Positions 1-11,344 of a stretch of DNA of 64,000 bases are shown here, piece by piece (the first letter of the stretch is position 1; each line of letters opens with the position of its first letter). The translations under genes and the position numbers were made by a program. A model generated the notes under the pieces. It worked only from the letters and a program-made list of their open reading frames with translations, searched no databases and was not told the origin of the DNA. This stretch comes from Lasiosphaeria ovina (lineage: Eukaryota > Ascomycota > Sordariomycetes > Sordariales > Lasiosphaeriaceae). Location of the stretch: positions 1,116,001-1,180,000 of the forward strand of contig JAULSN010000002.1 in NCBI GenBank assembly GCA_033439765.1, given 5' to 3'.

Positions 1-1174
1 CCTAACTCTGTTCTTTTCCGCGGTGTCCGCTCCGAGGTCAGCAAACGCCGAGGAGCCATATACCCGATCTCAACCTCCAGGGCCCAACCGCCTGAAGAGA
101 GTTGGAAAAAGGAAGCCGTGATATCTGATATCTGCAGTTCCTTCATTCAATATACTGCAACTGCGATCCATTTCCATATATGCTGTGACTTGGCCTGCAG
201 TCAATTGGGGGCTGGAGTGCCGGCTCACACCAATCAGCGCAATAGTAGCCGACCGTTTTGGGTAACGAGCAGCCACGCCGCACTTGCGCTCCATGCTTTG
301 CTTTTTTGCATCAACGACAGACAGACTACCATGGAACCACGGAATGCACACCCACGCCCTTGTCAGAAGCTTATCTCGTCAATTGTCAGCAAATGAGGCG
401 GGAATCCCTTCAGAAAATCATGAAGGATTCGTGGGGAAAAGCAGCTTGAACCACCTGCAGCATGACCGCCACCTCCGCACTTTCCGGCTTCAACCGCCTG
501 CTCCCGGGTATCCACACCGTACCAACGCCGTCTCTCCCACACGGTACGGATAACGACGGGACTTGCTCTCAGCCTTTGGCCCCCCCTCTGCCGCCCTTTA
601 GCGAAGACGCAAGAGAAAATTCTTTCGTCTGGGCAACTTCTCGGCATTGCACTACTTGTGGGAGGGGCCGTGTCCCGTCTTCGCTTCCATCCCATGCCAG
701 CTGGCTTGGCGAGGTATTTTATCGCTGCATCGAACTTGTTACCTTTTGACCCCGCGATAATAATGCCAATTGTATCCTGCGCTGGTCGGTCTGCAGAATC
801 CCTCAAACGCCTCTTCTTCCTCTGGCCCTTTGACCTTCCTCTTCTCCCAGTCTGTGCCGCTGGGCCGCCGGCAATCTCGGCCAGTGTCCTGATAAGAGCC
901 CGCCCCGGTGCTGGTGCTGACTCAAATGGGGAGCCGACTTTAGTCAAACTTGAGAAGCCAAAGTTCTGGACAGGGAAAGGGACCGGGACAGGAAGAAGAG
1001 GTTGGTCGTCTGGATGTTCCTTGGCTTATCCGGCCGCATCATAAAGCAACTCGACGGCCGAAGACACCGGCATCCAGTGCGTCAAATCGACTTTTACACT
1101 TGAGCTGTAATTACCACCGCTGAACAGAGTTTTGGCCGTGATCGAGAAATTGAAAACGAAAAAAACGGTTGAGA
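1..1174. other. Noncoding stretch upstream of the PLP synthase glutaminase gene
   Basis: Overlapping open frames occur on both strands, but most begin at non-ATG codons, are low complexity, and show no family motif. I see no gene here. The distal part probably belongs to a neighbouring gene outside the window, and the last few hundred bases are the likely promoter of the gene starting at 1175. Confidence 0.4.
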
Positions 1175-2063
1175 ATGACGAACATCACAGTCGGCGTCTT
1201 GGCTCTCCAGGGCGGCGTGATCGAGCATCTCTCGCTGCTGCGAAAAGCTGCCGCCAGTCTCCCCACGCCCCCCGCAGACGATGTCAAGCCAATCAGATTC
1301 TCATTCATCGAGGTGCGCACTACGGAGCAGCTAGCCCAGTGCGACGCTCTCATCATCCCCGGCGGCGAGAGTACCACCATGGCCATCGTTGCTCGGCGGC
1401 TAGGTCTGCTCGAACCCCTGCGGCAGTTTGTCAAGTATATACGCCTCTCCTATTGCAGCTGTCCGAATTCTCCGTTTTCTCCCTAAGTTCGTCGCCGCTA
1501 ACCCCTTCTGCAACAGAATCGACTGCAAGCCAGTCTGGGGGACATGTGCTGGCCTGGTCATGCTCGCCGAGGAGGCGAGCGCCACCAAACAAGGAGGCCA
1601 GGAGCTCGTCGGGGGGCTCGATGTGCGTGTCCTCCGGAACCGCTACGGCACGCAGATCCAGAGCTTTGTGGCAGACCTGAACCTGCCTTTTCTCGGCGGC
1701 GATGCGGGGCACGCCGCCGACGTCGTTCCGCCTTTCCGTGGCATCTTCATCCGCGCGCCCGTGGTAGAGGAGATCATGACCCCTTCGTCTCGATCGACGC
1801 CAGGCACAGGCGACGACGGCAAAGAGCTGGTAGAGGTCTTGGGCGTGTTCCGGAAGCCTGGTAGCGGAATCTATACCGCTGAATCGAGCAGCACAGAAAG
1901 CCAGAAGGTGGATGAAGATATCGTGGCCGTGCGGCAGCGCAATGTCTTTGGCACGAGCTTTCATCCGGAACTCACTAACGATACGCGCATTCACGCCTGG
2001 TGGCTGAAGTATGTCGTGGATGCGGCGAGGCAGAGGAACCCTTCTGTTCCCAATTCGGTGTAA
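1175..2063 (+). CDS. pdx2: Pyridoxal 5'-phosphate synthase glutaminase subunit (PdxT/SNO family)
   Basis: Join 1175..1434, 1517..2063 (268 aa). The protein hydrolyses glutamine and passes ammonia to the Pdx1/SNZ synthase subunit, which makes vitamin B6 (PLP) in the cytosol. Family signatures are clear: N-terminal GVLALQGG, the oxyanion-region motif PGGESTTM, the nucleophile in WGTCAG (Cys97), and the His236/Glu238 pair in FGTSFHPEL, which together complete the class I amidotransferase triad. The 82-nt intron (1435-1516) has a GTATAT donor and an ACAG acceptor; splicing restores FVKIDCKPVWGTCAG across the junction. I chose the ATG at 1175 because it directly precedes the conserved start of the fold. 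Family members are usually 190-250 aa, and the extra length sits in a loop before the C-terminal HPE motif. The partner synthase gene is not in this window. The gene looks intact. Confidence 0.93.
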
Positions 2064-2523
2064 GGGCGTGCGGTGAGATGTGAACCACGAAGGCCTTGAG
2101 GTTCGGGGTTTGATTTTGGAAGATCTAGAGCTATAGATTTCTACATGTCGGGAAGATTTCTTAGAAATAATCTGGCGCAGGTTGCTCTCTGATATATCAT
2201 GCATATAAATTGGCGATCATCACCTATAGCCTCCTGAGTTTTGCATCGCTTGTATACAATATTCAATCAAAGGGCATCTGATACAAATAATAGGGGTGTA
2301 TTCGCGGCTCGGCATAAACCTCCACCGCCGTGTGAGTGTACCTATTCAGCCGGCACTCCCCACTCTCGTGTGACACCCAAGCTTGAAGGCCAGATCAGCC
2401 AGTTCAAGATGCGTGCAACTGTCTGTGGATTGATACTCACCCCAAGACACTCGAACGATAACTGGTGTTCGGTGGTCGCTCCTGTCGCAACTTGGCATCA
2501 TGATGAGCATGTGTCAGTCTACG

Positions 2524-3133
2524 ATGGCTCACAAGTGGCTCAAGGTCGTCCTAGCCACTTCATTCTGTGTCTTAGGTCAGGCGGAACTCCAATCACCCAC
2601 CGGCCCCAGCCGTGCATACGAAGCATCGCCGCCACCGCCAACAACGTGCATAGCCCAGTCACTCGCCTCGCCGCACCTGCGCCTAACCTCGTTCCGCCGC
2701 ACGATGCCACACACCACGGAAAGCGTCGACGGCGTCGTCGAGTTCGACCTATACAATCCAATGAACAACTCAACGGCCCACTGCGCCGCCAAGTACAGGC
2801 TGCCGAGCGCGTCCATCCCCGCGACGAGCTGCGCCCCGGCTCCTGTCGCGGGGCGAGACCTGACCGCGACGAGCTTCAGTCTTGATAATAGCGCGGGCGA
2901 CGGACGGCTGCAGGTCAGGCAGACGTGGATTTGTGTTGGCAGTGACGGTGCATCAGATAAACAGTACGTTGGGCTTTTGAATTCTTGGATACATGTCAAA
3001 TTGCCGGTGATATTAGCTGACGGTTTTTGTTGGGTATGTTAGAGTAGTGTTTACGGGCACGGGAGCGGCGGAGCCAGACGGCGAGGCGGCGCAGCAGGGC
3101 CAGATTATTTGGTTGAGTGTGTTGCCGAGTTGA
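2524..3133 (+). CDS. Small secreted protein, AA1-like (Alt a 1-like) fold
   Basis: Join 2524..2963, 3043..3133 (176 aa). The N-terminus, with basic residues then VVLATSFCVLGQA, reads as a secretion signal. The mature part has several Cys, a N-x-S/T site, and the fungal AA1-like pattern: a strand ending in VEFDLYNP, a Cys-rich middle, then TWICVGSDG leading to a short VVFTGTG strand. The 79-nt intron (GTACGT donor, TTAG acceptor) lies just before VVFTGTG; splicing gives DKQVVFTGTG and a natural stop. Two ATGs lie upstream in frame (2500, 2503), but the 2524 start gives the best signal peptide. The function is unknown. Such proteins are common in fungal secretomes, and some relatives of the fold are allergens or effectors, so I do not assign a role. 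Confidence 0.7.
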
Positions 3134-3725
3134 AGTTGTCGACTCAGTCATATCTGAAGTTGAAGATTAGTTGGGGTGACACGCTAGAAAAAAAGAGCCT
3201 TTGGGTGGGAAAGACACATTCTCGTCTTAGCGCGTTCTTCTTCATTTGCCATTTCGCAGGTTTGTTTGTCGTCTCTCCAATTTTGGACATAATTAATATT
3301 GGATGATGAGTTTTAACGCTCGGAAGTGAGACCGAACTGTCTGTTGGCAAACGAGCTTTAAGAACTGAATAAAATTGAGATCATCGTTGGAACTTGCCTG
3401 CACCTTCTTGAACCTGATAGCTTCTGATCGGGGCGGACTTCGGGGAAATTGTGGTGAATGCGCCAAGTGAACAATGCTACCGGCTGGCGACAGCTGGCAG
3501 CGCGCAGTTTATCCCGGAAATGTGTGCGGATAGCCAAACGCCACGTGCGCCTTCGAACCCTGACCATTCCCGCACCAAATTTGACGGCCAATTGCAATCT
3601 CGCGTCGTCAGACTCGCCGTGACGGATCAAGGCACAGCGCTCCAACAGTCATTGACAGCAGTCCACCACCAAACCATCACCACAACCACCACGTCCACAG
3701 CCAGCAGGTCGCAGATGCTGCAAAC
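3134..3725 (+). other. Intergenic spacer, probable promoter of the Gln-rich gene
   Basis: No supported gene. The segment contains an AT-rich patch near 3288-3300 and a run of CA/CCA-rich sequence just before 3726, as is common in 5' leaders of fungal genes. Confidence 0.4.
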
Positions 3726-4016
3726 ATGGCGCCGCTAAAAGGACCTCAGATTCATGTCATGCAGATGCAACTGCCTCCGGCCCCGCCGCCGCTGACCCCA
3801 CAGCAGATTCAGCAGCGCGAACAGCAACAACAGGCTCAGCAGGCCCAGCAGCAGGCGCAAGCCCAAGCCCAAGCCTACGCACAAGCACAAGCACAAGCCC
3901 AAGCCCAAGCCCAAGCCCAGGCACAACCACAACCACAACCACAACCACAACCACAACCACAACCACAACCACAACCACAACCACAACCACAGTACCAGCA
4001 GATCCCCACCACGCTC

Positions 4017-4053
<37 letters not shown>

Positions 4054-4805
4054 CCCAAAGGCCAAACTTCCAGATGGCTCTCCTCCCCCCGCCCCAGGAC
4101 CGCCTGTATCCCACCTTCGAGGCGCTGCAGGCAGACCTCAAGGCCTTCACCCGGTCGCAGGGCTATGCCATCGTCACCCTCTCGTCGCTGAACCGCGACA
4201 TCGAGGGCCGCTACCGCCGCTACAACCTGTGCTGCGCCAAGGGCGGCAAGAACTACACGTCGCACAGCAAAGGCCTCCGCGCCGGACGCTCCACCAAGAC
4301 GGGCTGCCCCATGCGCATGAAGGCGGTGCAGGAGAAGGCATGGCCCTACGGCGACAAGTGGCACGTCATCGTCCAGTGCGCCGAGCACAACCACGAGCCC
4401 TTCACGGGCGAGCCCGGCGTCGTCGTCCCCGCCCAGTTCCGCAAGATCGAGCAGGACGGCATGCGCTGGCTGATGATCATGCACCGCGAAGCCCAGCTCA
4501 GCCTCCGCCAGCTGACCATTGGCCTCCGCATCTCGTTTGGCGAGAAGTACCAGTACGTCAAGAAGAGCGACGTCCGCAACATGCTCGCCAAGATCAAGCG
4601 CGACGAGGACCGCAAGGCCGCCGCCGCCGCCGCCGCCCAGGGCCTGCCCGCCAACCTGCCCTACACCCTGCTGCCGCCCTCGCACCAGCCCCCTCCCCCG
4701 CCGCCCCAGCACGTCGAGCAGATGCCGCCGCTGCCCGAGGGCCTGCAGGTGCCAGACCCGGATCTGGAGTCTGATGATGACGATGATGACGACGATGACG
4801 AGTAG
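3726..4805 (+). CDS. Gln-rich protein with FAR1/WRKY-GCM1-like zinc DNA-binding domain
   Basis: Single-exon gene, 359 aa. Residues about 25-115 are almost pure Gln with alternating Ala, then Pro, then a poly-Gln run, encoded by CAAGCC, CAACCA and CAGCAA repeats. Residues about 130-225 form a FAR1-like domain: YNLCCAKGG, then a basic stretch, then GCPMRMKAV, and a terminal HNHEP. This Cys-Cys-His-x-His pattern is shared by Mutator-like transposase N-termini and WRKY/GCM1 zinc folds. A conserved helical tract follows (SLRQLTIGLRISFGEKYQYV), then a Lys/Arg-rich segment, poly-Ala, a Pro-rich linker and a tail of Asp/Glu residues. The architecture suggests a nuclear transcription regulator domesticated from a transposase; that is inference. 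The transposase catalytic domain is absent. The gene is intact. Confidence 0.8.
3830..4060 (+). repeat. Coding microsatellites (CAAGCM, CAACCA and CAG/CAA repeats)
   Basis: Three successive low-complexity tracts in one frame: CAAGCC/CAAGCA units to about 3920, CAACCA units about 3920-3990, and CAG/CAA units about 4018-4050. They encode QA, QP and Q runs. Length variation between strains is likely. Confidence 0.85.
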
Positions 4806-5795
4806 AAGTCTAGTGGCACACTTTGGTCTTTGCACGAGGCATCTCGGGCGTGGGGTGGCTAATCATTTTTTTTTGATTATGCTACTTTAGTAAAATAAAA
4901 CCACGTTGTGACAGTAGTCTCGGAAACCCATTCATCCAGCGATATGCCTGACTGCAATGGTTAGAAGTCGTTATGGAATTATATTGCGTTGTAAAATGCG
5001 AGCTGACCAGAGAGTCAACAAGGGTTGCCAGGTCTAGCCGTGGGCACCAGGTTGTTCATCACAGTGTCCTCCTTGTTGCAGCTACGACTGCCTTGTACAT
5101 TGCGAATAACGAGGTCTGCGTGCGTATATCTTGGCCAACGTATGACTCTGTTGGTGCCGTTCAATTGTTTGATAGTTTGTTGTGCCGCGGCAAATACTCA
5201 ACTGTGATGCCAACGTAATGACCTCTGTAGGAGTTTTTGGAAGAGGTTGAAAAAGCGTTGTTTTCTATATAAAAGAAGGAGCTGGGTGTCCACAGGGCCT
5301 TGGAGACTCTATGTTGACAGAGGTTATTTTCCGCGTCACATCAACTGTGCTCATTTTAGTCTGTGCGTGGTGGTGGGCATGAGCCATTTCGCTTTGGTTG
5401 TATATCTAGCTGTGGAATCGCTCCCATAGCAGACGAAAGAAGACATAATTATCTCGGCTAACTCACGACAGGTTGGCGAAGGGGAATCATCGTGTTTTTC
5501 ATATATATATATCTATCAATTCTTGCCTTAGGACTCCCAAGTACCTGAACAGGCTATTGTTTCGGCCGACAGTCTAAGTCACCTGCCTGGACAATCAGCT
5601 GCTCACGGGGTATGGGGCGTGCTAATGTTATCTAATGTTGGCAGTAACCTCGCTACCTGTAGTCTCCCGAGGCCACTCGCTCTGTCGGCCGCCGCCGGCT
5701 TCCTTTAAAACCTGTGTCCCTTCCTTCCAATTTTCAACCCACCCTAATTGTCGTCCGTTTTCCGCGCCTGGAAAAGAGGCGCGCAACCTCTCACC
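4806..5795. other. Intergenic region without a supported gene
   Basis: AT-richer sequence. A poly-T and AATAAAA-like signal at about 4867-4900 would suit 3' end formation of the preceding gene. A short ATATATAT tract lies near 5504. Open frames here are short and featureless. Confidence 0.4.
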
Positions 5796-6892
5796 ATGGA
5801 CCAAACCGCCCAGGGAAGCGACACGGTAACGCGAGACGTGCCCACTAACGACGTCGACGCATCTCCGAGTCCCGCGACAATGAAGCTCTTCCAGCAGCCT
5901 GACTTCGTTGCTCGTCGCATTCAGCAGCGCGAATTGCTCCACCAGTGCTGGTTCTAGAGAACATCCTCGATAACTGGTTCATCGACCTAGAAACACTCAA
6001 GAACTTGAGACTTACTTGCTCGTGGTTCCGCGAAACGGTTCAGGACCACTATATCCCACGCGCCGGCGCCGAGTTCTACACAGCAAGGGCGGTACAGATG
6101 CTCATCGCTAAATTGCGGGCTCAGGAAATCTATGAATTGGCTGCCGAGAAGAGTGGGAAGGCGGGCCAGAGAAGGAAGGCGGGCCAAAAATTCAACCCGC
6201 TCCCCAGCGAGCAGATGGACGACGTTATCCGCAATCTTGGCCGGCTCAAGCTGGCAAACCCCTCGCCCGTGCAGCTGGAGACCATTCTGAAGTTCCAGGC
6301 CTTTGTTCACAGCCTCACAGGAACCGAAGGGCCTTTCGACCGTTTGGCAATGTACTACAGAACGAGCCTTGCGAACCAATACCTTGGAAATCGGGTTTAC
6401 CAGCTCGGAGAGGGCAAAATGGGCCCGAGCATGAGGTTGGATGAGGCCGAGTTCGAGTGCGGCATCCTCAAGTATGAGCTCGGCGTCATGTTGAGCCATA
6501 TCCGTGCCTCGCAGCGACCGCGATATTACATGTCAGAACTAGTCAGCTTGTATGCCAGTCGGGCCGGAGACTACCCCACGCCTCTCGACAATGTCCTGGT
6601 CGCCGTGCCCTCTTACCTCTTCCGCGACAAGGCCTATAGATACTTTCTGAGCCACGTCATGTTCTTGGATCATGTCCAAATCCTGGACAAGCTACCAGAG
6701 GCCTGTACGCATTTCCCCCTTCTTCTCTTTCTCCTCCACCCAATTCTTTCTCAACTGAAAACGTGTGGGCTCTGGCTGATGTGGTAATCCTTTGGTAATC
6801 ACAGTGAAGCTCTATTAGCCAAACCCGGTCACATTCACAAGACACACCAGCCAATACTAATTGGCATATCCAAAGGTGGACTAGGTACCTAG
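5796..6892 (+). CDS. F-box-like protein, gene model uncertain
   Basis: An ATG-initiated frame starts at 5796 (MDQTAQGSD) and stops at 5957. The main frame runs about 5927-6787 and begins with VLVLENILDNWF followed by LKNLRLTCSWF, the pattern of an F-box (PxEVLxxILxxL...LRLxC). F-box proteins bring substrates to SCF ubiquitin ligases; no substrate domain is recognised. The two frames differ by 2 nt. They could be joined by a short intron with a weak donor (for example AGTCCC near 5868 to an AG at 5924 or 5945) or may reflect a frameshift. At the 3' end a likely intron (GTACGC at 6705, TACTAAT branch point, AG at 6875) would replace the hydrophobic read-through tail with a short exon ending at 6892. 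The body (Leu/Arg/Glu-rich helices) is otherwise unfamiliar. Confidence 0.45.
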
Positions 6893-7569
6893 CCGAAAAG
6901 GAGATGATGGAAGACGAGCGGCAGCAGCATAGCTGAAGGGCAAACACCGCCAGAACCAGGTCTCGCTTTTTGGGACACCACATCGCCCTCGAAGGGCTGG
7001 TTCAGGTTCTGGCTCCACAGCCGGGACTTGTCCACATTCTTTAGACTAGATTCGGAGTTCTCGGGAGAGAGCCAGGGCGAGATGCACCACGGTTGTCCAC
7101 CTTGCACGTATGGAATCGGGGAATTAGGTACCCTACCTAGACTTTCGGAGAACTAGTCAATACAAAAGGAACATCTCAACGACATAATCATCCATTCAAC
7201 TTGAGAGTATTGTGGTTCCATCAACCCTCAGCCGGGGCCATGGCGAGCTGTCTGACATCATAACATGTGCACTTAGGTCAAAAAGGAGCTTCCGAAACAC
7301 TACCTATTTACCGAGACTGGAGGGAGTGCTCGGCCTCTGTGAAGCAAGAAATCATGTGCAGCGTCTACGTGCTCTCCGGCGTCACACGCTCAAATCTTGG
7401 GGTTCACTCAAACCGAGACGAACGGATTTCTGCTTGCAACTGTAAAGAGACACAGGGTAACGAAAGAAAGTCGCGATTGAATATGTCCAGCGCTGCCAGC
7501 CTCGGTTGGTCCTCCTCTACCTAGGTAATAACACCTCACAAACACAAACACAAACACAGACAGTCCGTC
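6893..7569. other. Intergenic region
   Basis: No supported gene. Short frames on both strands lack family features. It separates two genes that converge here. Confidence 0.4.
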
Positions 7570-8884
7570 CTATGCGGTGAACGACTTCTTGACCTTCATG
7601 TTGGCGTTGGCGTTGGCGCCGCCCATGCCGGGGAGGAACTTTTGCCCTGTTGGGTGAAGACGGGTTAGCATTTGTTTAGTATCGAGGGGGTGAAGGAGAG
7701 AAAGACATACAGCCGTCAATGTTCTCCTTGACAAAGTCCTTGACGGTGCACTTGTTGGCCTCGGTCATCTGCTGCTTCTTGATGGAGCCGCAGCCGTCGT
7801 AGAAGCACTCGGACTTGTCCATGGCGCGCTGCAGCGCGTCGCCCTTCCAGCCGAACATGTAGTCGGCGTGGGTGCCGGCGGCGGTGCCCTCGAACGACCA
7901 CACGAACGGGTTGGCGTCGGTCGACGGGTTCCACAGGTCCGCGAACTTGGGCGTGTCCCACGTGATCTCGAACGTCACCTGCGGCACGCGCACCGGGTGC
8001 GACGACGGGCACGCCGGCGCGTTGTCAAAGTACTCGGACTTGACCGTGTCGAACATGTGCGACTGGTGGTCCGGGCTGTCGAGGTTCTTGCCGTCCCAGC
8101 ACCTAGACAAGTCGCGGGGAAGTCAGTGGGCCTGCTGCTGTGGAATCAGGGGTAAAATGGGTATGTAGGAAAACTTACGGGGGGAAGTGGTGCGTGGTGA
8201 AGACACCGCCGTTGCACTTTCCGGTGGGGAAGGTGGACAGCAGGGCGCCGCGGTTGCCGCCGGTGATGCACTGGTAGCTCAGGCCGGCGTGCTGCTTGCT
8301 CGTCACGGTGGGGCTGCCGACCGTCATGCGGAAGCCCTGAGAAGCCACGAGTCAGCGCCAGACACGAGAAGGACAGGAAAACCGGAACTCACCGGCGGGA
8401 ACGCCTTGATGGGCTGCTGCTTGAGGTTGTCCTTTGACAGATCAAACTGGGTGTAGTAGATGGTCAGGCCGCCCTGGGCGCCGTTGGACCCTCCCAGAAG
8501 AGGCTGGACGGGCTGCGGCATGACGCGGTGGTAGGTGCCGTTCTTGGGGTCCTTGAAGTACATGTGGGCAACCCAGTAGTTGGAAAAGTCCTCGGCCATC
8601 TGGCAGGTGGTGCAGGTGGCCCGCGACGCGACATCGCCCTCCCTAGCGAGCAAGAGTCAGTATTCGAATCAGGCCAGAGTGCTGCTCGCTCGGGAAACGT
8701 ACATGGTGGCGTTGAACGCATTGCCTCCCACAATCATGTGGAGATGGGCAGACGGGAGAGCGCCGGGCTGGGCGGCCGGGTCAAGCCGCTGGTTGGTCAA
8801 GGTCGAGCATGGGAAGCGGAGGCCGGCCTGGGTGGCCGTGATGAAGGCGGCCAGGAGCCCGAGAGACGGCGTGAACGACTTCAT
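7570..8884 (-). CDS. Secreted DUF1996-domain protein
   Basis: Complement join of five exons: 8884..8703, 8642..8393, 8336..8179, 8102..7711, 7646..7570 (352 aa). All four introns have GT..AG ends, and the frame is continuous. The N-terminus (MKSFTPSLGLLAAFITATQA) is a signal peptide. The DUF1996 pattern follows: HMIVGGNAFNATM, a CxxC in TCTTCQMAEDFSNYW, the central GFRMTVGSP and YQCITGGNRG, then HHFPPCWDGKNLDSPDHQSH, which contains the conserved DHxSHM element, and a Trp/Asp-rich C-terminal part. DUF1996 proteins are secreted fungal proteins of unknown reaction; some carry C-terminal WSC domains, but none is present here. The C-terminus ends in an Ala-Asn repeat and a basic tail. The gene appears intact. 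Confidence 0.9.
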
Positions 8885-9040
8885 CTTGGCGGTGCCGAGG
8901 AGGATTCGTAGGCGGGCGGGCAGGCAGGGCGAGCTAGTGTCAGTCTACTCACGGAGCAATGGTCGATGGCCAGAGAGAAAAGCCAAGCAGACTAGTTCTA
9001 AGGGGGATGGGGGGGAGACCCGCATTCGGTCGACCACTCT

Positions 9041-9046
9041 TTTATA
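9041..9046 (-). promoter_or_regulatory. TATA box of the DUF1996 gene
   Basis: TATAAA on the minus strand (TTTATA on the plus strand), about 157 bp upstream of the ATG at 8884. Position and sequence suit a core promoter element. Confidence 0.45.
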
Positions 9047-9049
9047 AGT

Positions 9050-11344
9050 ACGGGCACGCCTGCACAGAAGGCGTCTAGAAACATGTCTTTCGGAACCGCA
9101 ACTACCGGCACGTTATTGCCAGCTCGTCGCGCTTGCCGGCTTCTCGTCTACGGGGGTAATAAACAAGACAAAAAGCTGGAAGCACATGGCGGCCTACATG
9201 GTTGCCGGCAGTGGCGGATTTGGCGGAGAAATGAAATGAACTCGCGCAGGGCCTGGCCAATGGGGTGCACTCCATATACTGGGTATATATCCAGATAGCC
9301 GGCAGACGGCGAGCAGGCCCTTTATACGAAAACAAGCATTGTGAATGGCTCGGCTGCTCGGCTGAATCCGCACATCCTGGTTCCTGTTGATGAGCACCCT
9401 TCCCCTTTTTATTTATTCGGCGTCTGCGTCGAAGACGGGAGTGGCTGCACAAGTCCGGAAGAGAGCGAGCACAAGGGGAAGGGGGAAGGATGTGCGGCAT
9501 CACCACCATCCTGTTCGCTGCCTGACCACACCTCTCCTCGGGAATCGGATCCTCGGCCTCTGTTCAAAGCGAGAGGGCTGCTCGGCCTAGCATGGGTATT
9601 TTGGAATAGTCGCGCACGTCATCTTTGTTGGAATGCTGGCTGGGGACTTGTGTAAACAAGACGTAAATAACTGGTAGTTGGGAGAAGGAGGTAATATCCG
9701 CGCACGCCGTCGAGGACCACCGTGACGTCCCCGCACACGCCAGCAATCTGCACGTAGGGCCCGAGTGGCCGGTTCGAGTCTTTGCGGAGTGAAGGGTGCG
9801 GATCGTGGGTCGGAGTGAAATTACTTCGGTGGCCAAAAGCAATGATTGTGCCGGCGATGCGTGCTCAAAGATGCGAACATGAATCGAACTGAAGGTGATC
9901 ATCGTAGTCACGCGGCCGGGGCCACGATACTGTACCCTCCAATATTCTGAGTGGCGATATTGCCGTCTAAATCCCGGACTGGAATACTCCAAATTACTCC
10001 ATCTGATCTCATCTCATCTCACATTTCGTGTGGGATATTGTGCACCGCTCAAGAAAATTTATGCTTCTCATAGTTCGAGGAGTGAGATTGCCGTGTAAAT
10101 CCCGAGCTGGCATATCCAGGATATCAAACCACATCACATCCCAAGTTCCGAGTTGGGATACTGCGCACCATCCCAGAAAATGTATTAAAACATTCTGAGC
10201 CCAAATCAAGACGCTTGCACATAATTCAGACTATTACCTAGCTCCAAAGCACAGAGCCTGGGCACTCTGGATGCGCATAGGTCATAGGAGAAGGGTATGA
10301 AAGAGGGAAGGGACTGTCTCCAGCAGACACAATCAACCACAACAAGTTGGCAGTGCAATACTCTTTCAACCCCTATTCCCCCTTTAACATAACCAGCTGA
10401 CCTGTTTCTAACAACGGGGTAGATAAGAGCTGTTAGAGTAGATTGGTAGACACCAGGGAGCGTATTTCCCGGACGCCCTTCTCTTTGATCCTCGGACCCA
10501 CATGCATATGAGGCTTATGCCTAGGAGGATGCAGAACTAGTCTTTTAGAGGAATAGGTCTAGACTAGAACAAACTACACAAAGATCGTCTCGATGGATAA
10601 TTAGATCGGCCGGGTTGACGTGGAGAGAAGCCCAGGCACCGGGTGCGGCGGCCAGGGGGTGGCGAGCTGCTGGGACGCCTTGCCAAGCGGCCAAACCGAC
10701 AATTCTCTTGACCTGTGGAAATTTGTTTGTTTAGTATGAATGAAAAACGTACTTGGTTTTGCGAGGGAAACGGCTAACCGACAGGCGCTTGCCGGGACTG
10801 GCCGTCATTTGGTAGGCTGTTGGGTTTGACTCTTTGTTTTTCTGTTTCTCCTTTCGGGATGGATGGCCGCTAAGGAGACGTCGGACAAAAGGAGGGAAAA
10901 GAGAGCAGCGAGACAATCTAGACTACAGAACATGAATGATGTCTGGCCCAAAATGATAGTCGATGTGCTAATTGAGTAGCAAAGCCTGCGAACAAGATGC
11001 CAGTTCCCAAAGTCCACCATGCAATGTCCCAAATCCGACTGGCTAACTAATGATGGAGTACAACCGTTTGAAATTGGTAATGGTAGACACCAACGACTTG
11101 TTGAACAACGAGACGGCCCTATCCCGTGGACACTTGGTTGTCAATGCGAAACTGTCTGTGGGCTGCAAGCTAGCTATTGCAAGTCAATCCCGATTCCCAG
11201 TCATCACGGTGGTGTCCTTTCGTCTTAGTGGTTAAGTCAACCCTGAGCACAGGGTGAGCTCAAACAAGACCACTTTTGACTCACCAGCTACCAGAAACTA
11301 AGGATAACACCAATTAATCATTCCATTACAAGAAACAACCCATT
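9050..11344. other. Long intergenic region
   Basis: About 2.3 kb with no supported gene. It contains the diverged tandem duplication at 9949-10200 (listed separately). The rest shows short open frames on both strands without recognisable motifs. Confidence 0.4.
9949..10200. repeat. Diverged tandem duplication, two units of about 120-130 bp
   Basis: Unit 1 starts at about 9949 (GAGTGGCGATATTGCCGTCT) and unit 2 at about 10078 (GAGTGAGATTGCCGTGTAAA). Each has TAAATCCCGxxCTGG near its start and, about 75-90 bp later, a GGGATAyTGyGCACC segment followed by AGAAAAT. The units differ by substitutions and small indels. No coding capacity is evident. Confidence 0.65.

Noticed and set aside
363..947. 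194-codon minus-strand open frame
   Set aside because: Arg/Gly-rich composition without a motif; several plus-strand frames overlap it equally well. It has no splice or promoter support.
3735..4835. 366-codon minus-strand frame opposite the Gln-rich gene
   Set aside because: It is the reverse complement of CAG/CAA repeats, giving runs of Leu-Trp-Leu; the plus strand has the real domain.
9771..9780. GGTTCGAGTC, a tRNA B-box-like word
   Set aside because: No pairing T-stem and no A-box or acceptor stem at the proper distance.
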